Source: an uncultured Anaerococcus sp. (GTDB lineage: Bacteria; Bacillota; Clostridia; Tissierellales; Peptoniphilaceae). From it: a stretch of 36,554 nucleotides of DNA. The notes under the pieces are model-generated. The model saw only the letters and a program-made list of their open reading frames with translations, did no database searches and was not told the origin of the DNA. The translations under genes were made by a program, and so were the position numbers. Of this stretch, positions 1 to 7,868 are shown piece after piece (positions within the stretch are counted from its first letter, which is position 1; each line of letters starts with the position of its first letter). The stretch covers positions 1 to 36,554 of the forward strand of contig NZ_CALTUX010000021.1 of assembly GCF_943912825.1 (NCBI RefSeq), given 5' to 3'.

Positions 1-11
1 AAGAGGGGGTG

Positions 12-98
12 TAAGGGGGAGGGCGATGAGGACCCATGCGAAAGGGTCCTTGGCCATCCCCCTTAGGCGAAGTCATCAGCTTGATGACAACCCTTTAT
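12..98. other. Structured GC-rich palindromic segment at window edge
   Basis: TAAGGGGGA near 12-20 pairs with TCCCCCTTA near 57-65, and nested inside are GGACCC and GGGTCC. A second hairpin, GTCATCA-GCT-TGATGAC, follows at about 72-88. The segment is much richer in G+C than its surroundings. No coding frame is convincing. It could be the terminator or 3' end of a gene to the left, or an interspersed palindromic repeat; the window edge prevents a decision. Confidence 0.4.
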
Positions 99-138
99 TA
101 TGAGATGATATTACGAAGAATTAAAACTTATAATAATA

Positions 139-206
139 TTATCTTGGATAATAAAAAAGGGATTTTTAGGGGATGCCCCTAAAATAATTTTATCTTGGAT
201 AATAAA
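139..206. repeat. 17-bp direct repeats flanking a perfect palindrome
   Basis: The 17-mer TTATCTTGGATAATAAA occurs at 139-155 and again at 190-206. Between them, 164-184 is a perfect inverted repeat (TTTTAGGGG, loop ATG, CCCCTAAAA). The palindrome could end transcription from the left. The second 17-mer carries the -35 box of the glmS promoter. This may be a local duplication. Confidence 0.5.
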
Positions 207-223
207 GAAAAAAAGAATATAAT
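195..223 (+). promoter_or_regulatory. Promoter of glmS
   Basis: TTGGAT (195-200), a 17-nt spacer and a perfect TATAAT (218-223) form a sigma-A type promoter. Initiation near 230 would place the glmS ribozyme just inside the transcript. The spacing and the perfect -10 box are read directly; function is inferred. Confidence 0.6.
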
Positions 224-249
224 ATTTCCTAATGAGGTAAAAATAAAAA

Positions 250-377
250 AGCGCCAGATCCCTTTGGGATGACGAGGGAGGAAGTTATCGAAAATTCGGC
301 GGGAGCTTCCTGGGTTCACAGCCCTAGTGTTAGACAAAAGCAGAGAGCAATTTCTGCCACAGAGAAGACACAGTGGC
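250..377 (+). promoter_or_regulatory. glmS ribozyme (glucosamine-6-phosphate-activated self-cleaving riboswitch)
   Basis: The conserved segments of the glmS ribozyme occur in order: AGCGCC at 250-255 (cleavage expected between A250 and G251), the P1 hairpin ATCCC-TTT-GGGAT, GACGAGG at 271-277, then TTATCGA and TTCGGCGGG (about 285-303). GGAAG/GCTTCC and GGGTTCACAGCCC stems follow. GCAGA/TCTGC and GCCAC/GTGGC stems close the 3' half at about 377. It lies directly ahead of glmS. Known action: GlcN6P binding triggers cleavage of the mRNA leader and lowers glmS expression. The secondary structure was assigned by eye. Confidence 0.93.
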
Positions 378-413
378 CTCATTAATATCTATAAAAATTA
401 ATAAGGAGGCACT

Positions 414-2228
414 ATGTGCGGAATAGTATGTTACAAAGGAAGTCTTGATGCTAAGGATATCATTCTTGATGGTCTAGAAAAGCTAGAATACAGAGGTTAT
501 GACTCAAGTGGTATAGCTATTATTAAGGATTCTAAGCTTGAGATCCACAAGGAGAAGGGCCCTATTTTAAGTCTTAAGGAAGAAATAGCAGGCAAAGACT
601 TATCTTCTCATATCGGTATTGGCCATATTAGATGGGCAACCCACGGTGAGGCTAGCAAGGAAAATGCCCACCCACACACATCTGCCGATGGCAAGATTGC
701 TATAGTTCACAATGGTATTATTGAAAATTATAAGGATCTTAAGGATGAACTAGCCAAGGAAGGCTATTCTTTCAAGTCACAAACAGATACAGAACTTGTT
801 GCCATCTTACTTGGCAAATTTTATGATGGGGACCTTCTAAAGGCTCTAATTAAGGTAAGGTCAATGATTGAAGGATCCTTTGCTATAGGAGCAATCTCAG
901 AAGATGAGCCAGATAGACTTGTAGGCATCAGGAAAGATTCTCCTATGGTACTTGGCCTTATGGATGATGGCTTTATTTTAGCATCTGACAGCCCATCTTT
1001 TATCAAATATACCAATAAGCTAATCTATCTTGAAAATGAAGATATAATAGACATCAAGGGCGATTCTTACAAGATTTATGACAAGGACCTAAAGGAAGTA
1101 GCAAGAGAAGTAAAAACTACATCTTTTGGGGCAAATGATGCATCAAAAGAAGACTATGACCACTTCATGCTTAAGGAAATTGAGGAGCAAGCTGATGTCA
1201 TAGGAAGATTAGCTGAAGCCCACCTAGATAAGGAAGGCCTAAAAGTAAAGAGTAAGGTCTTTAGCGAAGAAGAAATCAAATCCTTTAATAAAATCTATAT
1301 AGTTGCTTGTGGTACAGCCTACAATGCTGGCCTAGTTGGCAAGGCTCTTTTTGAAAAATATTTAAGGATACCTGTTACTTGCGATTTGGCTTCAGAATTT
1401 AGGTACTCTGACCCACTTGTAGATGAAAATACCTTGGTAATTTTCCTATCCCAATCTGGAGAAACAGCCGATACCCTAAAGGCCCTAGACCTTGCAAAAA
1501 GCCTAGGAGCCATGACACTTGCAATTACAAATGTAAGAGAATCATCAATTGATAGGGAAGCAGAAAGAACAATCTACACCGAGGCAGGCCCTGAGATAGC
1601 GGTAGCATCAACCAAGGCCTACACCAGCCAACTTTTAAATCTCTACATCCTAGGCCTAGAATTTAATGAAGTCTTAGAAAAATTTGATGATAAGGAGATT
1701 ATTGAAGAAATATTTGCCCTTCCTCAAAAGATAAAAAATATAATCGATAGGAAAGAAGAGCTAAAATATTTTGCAAACGAGCTTAAGGATAAGGAACATC
1801 TTTTCTACCTAGCAAGAGGACTTGACTACCAAACAGCCATAGAAGCAAGCCTAAAGGTAAAGGAGATATCCTATATCCACAGCGAAGCCTTCGCTTCAGG
1901 AGAGCTAAAACACGGCACCATAGCCCTAATAGAAGATGGCACTCCTGTCATAGGCATCCTAAGTCAAAAAGACCTTTTGGATAAGGCTCTTTCAAATCTA
2001 GAAGAGGTAAAAGCTAGAAAGGCAGAAGTCTTTACCATAACAAATCTAAAGGATAAGAGAATAAGCGATATAGGAGTTGCAAGCTTTATCTTTGATGAAA
2101 CCCTAGATATCCTAGCCCCAATCCTTTCAGTAGTTCCTTGCCAAATCCTTGCCTACTACACCTCCCTAGCCAAGGGCCTAAATGTAGATAAGCCAAGAAA
2201 TCTAGCCAAATCTGTAACTGTTGAATAA
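414..2228 (+). CDS. glmS: Glutamine--fructose-6-phosphate aminotransferase (isomerizing)
   Basis: GlmS makes glucosamine-6-phosphate from fructose-6-phosphate and glutamine, the first committed step to UDP-GlcNAc and hence peptidoglycan. The protein is 604 aa, the usual full length. It opens MCGIVCYKG, so Cys2 is the N-terminal nucleophile of the class II glutamine amidotransferase domain (about residues 1-220, with RWATHG and HNGIIENY). Two SIS sugar-isomerase domains follow (VACGTAYNAG, SQSGETADT, ASTKAYTSQ). The C-terminus KPRNLAKSVTVE is the family signature end. The start is fixed by Cys2 and by AAGGAGG at 403-409. The preceding ribozyme gives product feedback. It appears to be a single-gene transcript. 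Confidence 0.98.
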   Translation: MCGIVCYKGSLDAKDIILDGLEKLEYRGYDSSGIAIIKDSKLEIHKEKGPILSLKEEIAGKDLSSHIGIGHIRWATHGEASKENAHPHTSADGKIAIVHNGIIENYKDLKDELAKEGYSFKSQTDTELVAILLGKFYDGDLLKALIKVRSMIEGSFAIGAISEDEPDRLVGIRKDSPMVLGLMDDGFILASDSPSFIKYTNKLIYLENEDIIDIKGDSYKIYDKDLKEVAREVKTTSFGANDASKEDYDHFMLKEIEEQADVIGRLAEAHLDKEGLKVKSKVFSEEEIKSFNKIYIVACGTAYNAGLVGKALFEKYLRIPVTCDLASEFRYSDPLVDENTLVIFLSQSGETADTLKALDLAKSLGAMTLAITNVRESSIDREAERTIYTEAGPEIAVASTKAYTSQLLNLYILGLEFNEVLEKFDDKEIIEEIFALPQKIKNIIDRKEELKYFANELKDKEHLFYLARGLDYQTAIEASLKVKEISYIHSEAFASGELKHGTIALIEDGTPVIGILSQKDLLDKALSNLEEVKARKAEVFTITNLKDKRISDIGVASFIFDETLDILAPILSVVPCQILAYYTSLAKGLNVDKPRNLAKSVTVE

Positions 2229-2288
2229 AATATAATTATAAATTTCACTATCTATTCGTAAAAATATTGAAATATAAAGGAGTTACCT

Positions 2289-2732
2289 ATGAAACATAGA
2301 AAAATATTCATGGCAATTGGACTAATATTTATAATGTTTTTTACGGCGAGAGCTTATTTTATATACCAAGACTTAAAGATTGAAAAAGAAATAAGGGAAT
2401 CCTTAAAGGATGATAAAGCTGAGATAGTGTCTTTCATAAATGATGCTGATTCTAGCTTGGATCAAAAATTCAAATACAAAAGTTTTGACCTAAGAAAGTT
2501 TGATAAGTTTCCAGACCTTGCTAAATTTGTCTATAAGTCCAAGGGCTTTGGATCTGCGTCTATTTATTATGGATTCTACTATATAAAAGATGACGACCTG
2601 ACTTTATTGGGACTGAACAAACTTGAACCTAAGTCAGATGGTGAGTATTTCTATAAGGAAAAAGATTCTGACAATGAAATAAGACTTAAAAAAATAGAAG
2701 ATGAGATTTATTATTTTAAAGAAACCTACTAA
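2289..2732 (+). CDS. Hypothetical membrane-anchored protein
   Basis: A 147-aa protein I do not recognise. Residues 7-27 (IFMAIGLIFIMFFTARAYF) form one hydrophobic segment, either an uncleaved anchor or a signal peptide. The remainder is charged, Asp/Lys-rich and probably outside the membrane, with Tyr-rich strands near 95-105 and at the C-terminus. There is no Cys for lipidation. AAAGGAG precedes the ATG. It follows glmS by 60 bp with no clear terminator between them, so read-through is possible. It ends in a hairpin shared with the convergent DUF1232 gene. Confidence 0.75.
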   Translation: MKHRKIFMAIGLIFIMFFTARAYFIYQDLKIEKEIRESLKDDKAEIVSFINDADSSLDQKFKYKSFDLRKFDKFPDLAKFVYKSKGFGSASIYYGFYYIKDDDLTLLGLNKLEPKSDGEYFYKEKDSDNEIRLKKIEDEIYYFKETY

Positions 2733-2768
2733 AAAAAGGGGCAGCTAGAAGAGCCGCCCTCTTTTTTA
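2731..2768. terminator. Bidirectional terminator between convergent genes
   Basis: A run of A, then GGGGCAGCT, loop AGAAG, AGCCGCCCTC and a run of T. The stem has two mismatches and is flanked by A and T tracts on both sides, so it can act on both strands. Confidence 0.7.
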
Positions 2769-3020
2769 GTTCTCTATTTGTTTTTGAATTTCTTCATTTT
2801 TTACCATATCTGGTATCATTTTGTTTGAAAAATATATGAGCAAGATTGTTATAAGCCCATCATCAAGCCAACCTAGGAAGGGAAGGACATCTGGCAAGAC
2901 ATCTGCAGGCAGTACTATATAGGTTATGGCAAGAAGGGCCAGGATTTTGGAAGATGTTGGTGTATTTTTATTAAAAAGAGCCTTTAAGTAAGCTGGTAGG
3001 GTTTTTCTAATTTTATTCAT
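2766..3020 (-). CDS. DUF1232 (YkvA-type) small membrane protein
   Basis: An 84-aa protein. Residues 27-62 carry the DUF1232 pattern: a hydrophobic stretch followed by YIVLPADVLPDVLPFLGWLDD, close to the family's Y-x-x-P-x-D-x-x-P-D-x-x-P-x-x-G-x-x-D-D core. Another hydrophobic segment follows. The molecular function of the family is unknown. The minus-strand start has a GGAG site. It stands alone, convergent with the preceding gene and divergent from the DUF4236 gene, and shares the terminator that contains its stop codon. Confidence 0.85.
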   Translation of the reverse strand: MNKIRKTLPAYLKALFNKNTPTSSKILALLAITYIVLPADVLPDVLPFLGWLDDGLITILLIYFSNKMIPDMVKNEEIQKQIEN

Positions 3021-3184
3021 AAAATCTCCATTTCTTTTTAAAACTTAAGCTAAACTTTAAGTATATTAACTTCTATCTTCATTATACTTGAAAAACTTAA
3101 ATGTCAAATCAAATATATTAAAATCAATCATCGATAAGGAAGAAATTTGCTTTTGTGATATAATACTAGTAAGAAGGAGGGATT

Positions 3185-4174
3185 ATGGGATTTAGATTTA
3201 GAAAAAGCATAAACCTTGGCAAGGGTTTTAGAATAAATATGTCTAAGACCGGTCCAGGATTTTCTTGGGGCGGCAAGGGCTTTAGGATAACTCGTACCGC
3301 AGGGGGCAAGATTAGGGGATCAGCTTATATACCAGGCACAGGCCTTTCCTACCAAAAGGAATTTTCAAATCCTCTGGATTCTGTCTTTAAGGGAGAAAAG
3401 AAGCCTAGCCCAAATACAGGAAATCCTAGGGAAGATTTTTCGACCAAGTCTTACGATTTAGATTTTAAAAATATTAAGAGTGATGCTCTTGAAGAAGTCC
3501 TAACTAAGACAGGCAAGACTTATCCATTGAGGATGCCAGGACTTTTACTCTTCGTAGCTGGAATCATATTGACTTTTATTCAGCCATACTTGGTAATAAT
3601 TGCCATAATTGGAGCTGTCATGTATTTTTATAAGAAGGGGACAGGTGAAATAAAAATCGACTATGATTTTGAAGATGAAGCAAAAGATGAATATGACCTT
3701 ACAAATAAGCTTTTAGAAGGCATCTTAGAATCTGATGCTGTCTGGCTTGTTAGGGAAATGGAAAGGGACAATGACGATAATATAATCAGATCTAGAGAGT
3801 CTTTGGCCATAAAAAATGATATAGAAGGGCCGCTTGATACCAATGTTAAGGTTAAAAGCCTAGTAGCTAAGAATTTTAGCGTGAGTTTCTTGCCTGACTG
3901 CCTGCTTTTATTTCAAGATGGGGATTATAGGGCACTTTCTTATGAGAATTTGAAAATTGACCTAAGGGCTGAGACCTTCCTCGAGGAGGAGAAAATTCCA
4001 GATGCGACCTTAATTTCCAAATCCTTTCTCCATGTAAATAAGGACGGAAGCCCTGATAAGAGATATAAGGACAATCCAGAGATGTATCTGGTAGACTATG
4101 GGATTTTGGAGATAAGATCTGATGATTTAGAACTTTTAATCGTCTTTTCAGATACGGTTATAGATGGTAAGTAA
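3185..4174 (+). CDS. DUF4236 domain-containing membrane protein
   Basis: A 329-aa protein. Residues 1-60 match the DUF4236 pattern: GFRFRKSINLGKGFRINMS, then a Gly-rich stretch ending in IPGTGLSYQKE. This is a short, often N-terminal module of unknown function in bacterial membrane proteins. A hydrophobic pair of segments lies at about 118-150 (LLLFVAGIILTFIQPYLVII and the following helix). An acidic cytoplasmic-looking region follows, ending in a beta-rich domain. The ATG is preceded by GAAGGAGGG. An extended -10 (TGATATAAT) lies about 25 bp upstream. The C-terminal part is unrecognised. Confidence 0.85.
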   Translation: MGFRFRKSINLGKGFRINMSKTGPGFSWGGKGFRITRTAGGKIRGSAYIPGTGLSYQKEFSNPLDSVFKGEKKPSPNTGNPREDFSTKSYDLDFKNIKSDALEEVLTKTGKTYPLRMPGLLLFVAGIILTFIQPYLVIIAIIGAVMYFYKKGTGEIKIDYDFEDEAKDEYDLTNKLLEGILESDAVWLVREMERDNDDNIIRSRESLAIKNDIEGPLDTNVKVKSLVAKNFSVSFLPDCLLLFQDGDYRALSYENLKIDLRAETFLEEEKIPDATLISKSFLHVNKDGSPDKRYKDNPEMYLVDYGILEIRSDDLELLIVFSDTVIDGK

Positions 4175-4203
4175 AATTTTTAAAATTGACCTAAGGAGTT
4201 AAT

Positions 4204-5214
4204 ATGCAAGTCGACTTAAGAAATAGAAATGTAATAGCCTTGAAGGATTTTAGTGAAAAAGAGATCCTATATTTGATAGATGAAGCAGCAAGGTTCAAAG
4301 ACCTTAAGGCTAAGAGAAAGCCTCACAAATACCTAGAAGGGCAAAATATCATCCTGCTTTTTGAGCAAAGCTCTAACAGAACTAGGACATCTTTTGAGGT
4401 GGCAGCTTTTGATCTAGGTCTGGGTGTATCCCTAGTAGATTTAAGATACAATCCCCTAGGAACTAATGAATCATTAGAAGATGCTATCTCAGTCTATGAT
4501 AGGTACTATGACGGGATAGTTTATAGGGGTCCTGACCAAAAACTTCTTGAGTACATGATAGATTTGACAGATATCCCTATCTATAATGCCCTCACAGATA
4601 AGTTTCACCCAAGTCAGATGATAGCAGATATGCTTACAATTAGGGAAAAATTTGGCAGACTTGAAGGCCTTAAGCTAGTTTATTTGGGCTATACAGGGGA
4701 TAATATGCCATCATCCCTTGCCATAACTTGTGCTAAGCTTGGGATAAATTTTGTAGGTTGTGGACCTCTTGATTATGCTGCCGATAAGGATGTAGTAAGC
4801 CTATCAAATATGTTTTCGCAAAACCACCAATCAGATGTAATCTACACCGACGATGTTAAGGAAGCTGTAAAAGATGCCGATATAATCTATACAGACATGT
4901 GGATTGGTCTAAATGAAAAGGATGATGTGCCTGTAGATAGGATTAAAAAGCTTTATCCATTTAGGGTTACCCAAGAGATTATGGATATGACTAAGGAAGA
5001 TTCGATTTTCATGCACTGTTTGCCAGCCTTCCACGATAAGAAATCGACCCTTGCCCAAAAGGTAATAGAAAAGCTACCTAGCGATATGGACCTAGATGGG
5101 ATGGAGGTAGCAGATGAGGTCTTTAGGTCTGAAAAATCTATGGTTTTTGACCAAACTGAAAATAGGATTGGGGCTGTAAAGGCGATTTTATATTCAACTT
5201 TAAGATATGAATAG
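4204..5214 (+). CDS. Ornithine carbamoyltransferase family protein, atypical substrate loop
   Basis: A 336-aa transcarbamylase transferring a carbamoyl group from carbamoyl phosphate to an amine, the usual OTC length. The carbamoyl-phosphate site is seen as SSNRTR (56-61; the family norm is S-T-R-T-R, so Thr is replaced by Asn), HPSQ (135-138) and HCLP (271-274). Where ornithine enzymes have the D-x-W-x-S-M-G loop, this one has DMWIGLNE (231-238). The loop resembles the Y-G-L-Y type I recall for putrescine transcarbamylase, so the second substrate may not be ornithine. No arginine-biosynthesis, arginine-deiminase or agmatine-deiminase genes are adjacent. It starts 29 bp after the DUF4236 gene with an AAGGAG site. 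Family assignment is firm; substrate is open. Confidence 0.85.
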   Translation: MQVDLRNRNVIALKDFSEKEILYLIDEAARFKDLKAKRKPHKYLEGQNIILLFEQSSNRTRTSFEVAAFDLGLGVSLVDLRYNPLGTNESLEDAISVYDRYYDGIVYRGPDQKLLEYMIDLTDIPIYNALTDKFHPSQMIADMLTIREKFGRLEGLKLVYLGYTGDNMPSSLAITCAKLGINFVGCGPLDYAADKDVVSLSNMFSQNHQSDVIYTDDVKEAVKDADIIYTDMWIGLNEKDDVPVDRIKKLYPFRVTQEIMDMTKEDSIFMHCLPAFHDKKSTLAQKVIEKLPSDMDLDGMEVADEVFRSEKSMVFDQTENRIGAVKAILYSTLRYE

Positions 5215-5324
5215 TCTACGGCCATCTTATGAAATATTATTCATATGAATCGAGTTGAAAAAGATTGAATCAAATAAATGAATTTGATAATCATTTAAAA
5301 CAAGGGAAAAACAAGAGTTTTTTA

Positions 5325-5353
5325 TTGACTTGTGATAATAGATATAATATAAT
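5325..5353 (+). promoter_or_regulatory. Promoter of the DUF6110-like / P-type ATPase operon
   Basis: TTGACT (5325-5330), 17-nt spacer, TATAAT (5348-5353). The -10 region sits in a very AT-rich alternating stretch (GATATAATATAATATAAGTATAA), which might hold a regulator site. No clean palindrome can be assigned. Confidence 0.7.
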
Positions 5354-5387
5354 ATAAGTATAATATTTATACAATATAGGAGGAGTT

Positions 5388-5723
5388 ATGATTAATAAAA
5401 AAGTATTAAGAATAGGTGCAGGAGTTTTAGTTGGAGCTCTTGGAGGAAAGGTTCTTACTTCACAATTAGCAAAAAAAGCAGCTGTAGGAGCTGTTGCTGG
5501 CGGATTAAGAGTAAAGGAATCCCTAGATAAGACAATCGAACAAGTTAGGGTTTCTGCAGATGACATAGTAGCAGAAGCTAAGGAAGCAAACTTAAAAGAA
5601 GATTTAGAAAAAGCTCAAAAAGAAGATGATCTAGATATAGAAAAGGTTGCACAAGATGACCTTAAAGAACAAATAAAAGAAGAAATTAAGGCAGAACTTA
5701 AAGAGGAAGAAGACAAAGAATGA
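5388..5723 (+). CDS. DUF6110-like small protein, partner of the P-type ATPase
   Basis: A 111-aa protein. Residues 8-35 are Gly/Ala-rich and weakly hydrophobic (GAGVLVGALGGKVLTSQLAK), like a membrane-associated helix. Residues 36-60 (AAVGAVAGGLRVKESLDKT) are followed by a charged, probably coiled-coil, Glu/Lys-rich tail. The arrangement fits the DUF6110 family, which I know as a neighbour of this type of heavy-metal ATPase in Firmicutes. GGAGGAG precedes the start. The stop overlaps the ATPase start (ATGA), so the two are translationally coupled. Function unknown; a scaffold or metal-delivery role would be a guess. Confidence 0.75.
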   Translation: MINKKVLRIGAGVLVGALGGKVLTSQLAKKAAVGAVAGGLRVKESLDKTIEQVRVSADDIVAEAKEANLKEDLEKAQKEDDLDIEKVAQDDLKEQIKEEIKAELKEEEDKE

Positions 5724-7795
5724 GGGCAAGTTTAGCCCATAGGCTAGATACCAGGGCTAGGTTTGTCTATGAAGAGAACTTAAGCTTTGATCTAGCCAAT
5801 AATTTAAAATATCTTATTGAGGGTGTAAAGGGGGTTAATCTTTGCAAGATTAATCCTTTGGCCAATTCATTTACAGTATATTTTGAAAAAGGAAGCCTAT
5901 CTAGGCTAGCAAAATTTGTTTTAAATCTTGACATAAATGAGGTAAAAGAGCTAGAAATTGATGATCCTGATTTCTACCCTCAAGAAGAGGAAGATGTATT
6001 TAGGATAGTAAGAGATGCCCTTTATAGGAGGGCCTTTTTTAGGTATTGCATTCCAGCTCCATTAGGCTCTTACCTAATCTTTGTTAGGGCCTACCCATTT
6101 ATTAGAGATGGAATCAAGGCTCTATGGAAGAGGAAGCTCAATGTAGACCTCTTGGATGCTACAGCCATTTCTGTATCCCTTGCAACAGGAGAATATGGAG
6201 ATGCTGCCAATATCATGTTCTTGCTAGACCTTGGCGAAAGGCTGGAAGAATACACCCTAAAGAAATCTCAAGATGACCTAGCCCATTCCTTGGCCCTAAA
6301 TATAGACAAGGTATTTGTCCAGGAGAATGGCCAAAAGGTATTAAAAGCTCTAAAAGATGTTGAAATTGGCGATTTAGTAGAGGTTGAAATGGGGTCAACC
6401 ATACCAGTTGATGGAGAGGTTGTAGAAGGCCTTGCTATGGTAAATGAAGCGTCCTTTACAGGTGAAAGCGAAGCAGTTAAGAAAAACAAGGGATCGGTAG
6501 TTTTTGCAGGAACAGCCCTTGAAGAAGGTAATATTCTTATAAAAGTTTCTAAAAAATATGACGATTCAAGGCTAAGCCACATTATAAATCTGATTTCAGA
6601 AAGTGAGAGAAATAAGTCACTTTCACAGAAAAAGGCAGAAAATATGGCAGATTCCCTAGTTAAATACTCCTTCATAGGAGCAGGTCTAACCTACCTACTT
6701 ACTAGGAATTTCACCAAGGCCAAGTCATTTTTAATGGTAGACTTTTCTTGTGCCCTAAAACTAACAATTCCAATAGCTGTAATGAAGGCTATTAGCCAAT
6801 CATCTGACATGGATGTAATTGTAAAGGGCGGTAGGTTTTTGGAAAATCTTTCAAAGGCTGACACTATAGTCTTTGATAAGACAGGAACCCTAACCAAGTC
6901 TGAGCCAAAGCTTGCAAAGGTCATTGCCCTAACAGACATAAACGAAGATGAGTGCCTAAGGATTGCTGCTTGTCTTGAAGAGCACTTCCCACACTCCATA
7001 GCCAATGCTGTAGTAAAGGCAGCCAAGGATAAGGATCTTCACCACGAAGAGATGCACTCAAAGCCAGAATATATAGTAGCCCACGGCATAAGGTCATATA
7101 TAGTCGACAAGCCAGCCCTAATAGGGTCAGAGCACTTTGTCCTAGAAGATGAGGGAATAGAAATATCTGACCAAACTAGAGCTATGATTGATGACCTTAA
7201 GGAACACTATTCACTTCTTTATCTAGCCTTCTCAGGCAGGCTCATTGCAGTTTTATGCATAGAAGATCCAATAAGAGAAGATGCAAAAGATGTAATAAAA
7301 GAGCTTAGAAAACTTGGTATTAATGAGATAGCCATGCTTACAGGCGATGCGGAAAATGCAGCAAGAGCAGTGGCAGAAAAGCTAGGTATAGACCATTACC
7401 AATCCCAAGTCTTGCCAGAAGATAAACAGGCTTATATCAAAAAGAAAAAGGCAGAAGGCAGGACAGTAATCATGATAGGCGATGGAATAAATGATTCAGT
7501 AGCCCTATCTGCAGCAGATGTAGGCATAGCTATGCACCAAGGAGCAGATATAGCCAAGGAAATATCAGACATATCCATAGGCACAGATAGCCTCTACGGT
7601 CTAATAGATGCTATAAAGCTCGCCAAAGCTATGGATCAAAGGATAAAAGATGATTACAAAAAAATAGTAGGCATAAACTCAAGCCTAATAGCCCTAGGAG
7701 TCCTAGGATATCTCACAAACACAACATCATCCCTAATCCACAACCTATCCACAGTCATGATAGGTGGTCAAAATATGAAAGATTATAAAATTTAA
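5720..7795 (+). CDS. P1B-type heavy-metal-translocating ATPase with FSC membrane motif
   Basis: A 691-aa P-type ATPase. The N-terminal 1-80 region resembles a degenerate heavy-metal-associated (HMA2-like) fold without CxxC. Actuator motif TGES is at 248-251, and phosphorylation motif DKTGT starts at Asp386. The nucleotide domain has HFPHSIANA near 422-430 where most P1B pumps have an HP dipeptide, and a GDGIND hinge near 587. The intramembrane metal motif, usually CPC or SPC, reads DFSCALKL, so the position of the invariant proline is Ser343. That divergence leaves the cargo unpredictable. It overlaps the preceding gene by 4 bp. The class is clear; ion and direction are not. Confidence 0.92.
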   Translation: MRASLAHRLDTRARFVYEENLSFDLANNLKYLIEGVKGVNLCKINPLANSFTVYFEKGSLSRLAKFVLNLDINEVKELEIDDPDFYPQEEEDVFRIVRDALYRRAFFRYCIPAPLGSYLIFVRAYPFIRDGIKALWKRKLNVDLLDATAISVSLATGEYGDAANIMFLLDLGERLEEYTLKKSQDDLAHSLALNIDKVFVQENGQKVLKALKDVEIGDLVEVEMGSTIPVDGEVVEGLAMVNEASFTGESEAVKKNKGSVVFAGTALEEGNILIKVSKKYDDSRLSHIINLISESERNKSLSQKKAENMADSLVKYSFIGAGLTYLLTRNFTKAKSFLMVDFSCALKLTIPIAVMKAISQSSDMDVIVKGGRFLENLSKADTIVFDKTGTLTKSEPKLAKVIALTDINEDECLRIAACLEEHFPHSIANAVVKAAKDKDLHHEEMHSKPEYIVAHGIRSYIVDKPALIGSEHFVLEDEGIEISDQTRAMIDDLKEHYSLLYLAFSGRLIAVLCIEDPIREDAKDVIKELRKLGINEIAMLTGDAENAARAVAEKLGIDHYQSQVLPEDKQAYIKKKKAEGRTVIMIGDGINDSVALSAADVGIAMHQGADIAKEISDISIGTDSLYGLIDAIKLAKAMDQRIKDDYKKIVGINSSLIALGVLGYLTNTTSSLIHNLSTVMIGGQNMKDYKI

Positions 7796-7796
7796 T

Positions 7797-7868
7797 AAAA
7801 AAAGACAAGTAATGAATGATATAAAATTTGGATAAAAATTTTATCATCAAATACTTGTCTTTTTTTAT
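7797..7868. terminator. Long bidirectional terminator hairpin
   Basis: AAAAAAAGACAAGTA on the left pairs with TACTTGTCTTTTTTT on the right. An inner stem (ATAAAATTT/AAATTTTAT) lies between them. The structure spans about 70 bp between the convergent ATPase and deoR-type genes. Confidence 0.8.

Noticed and set aside
179..382. Minus-strand 67-aa frame opposite the glmS leader
   Set aside because: It is the antisense of the glmS ribozyme and promoter; no ribosome binding site.
6268..6675. 135-aa minus-strand frame inside the P-type ATPase gene
   Set aside because: Antisense shadow of a well-supported gene; composition is a by-product of its codon usage and it has no RBS.
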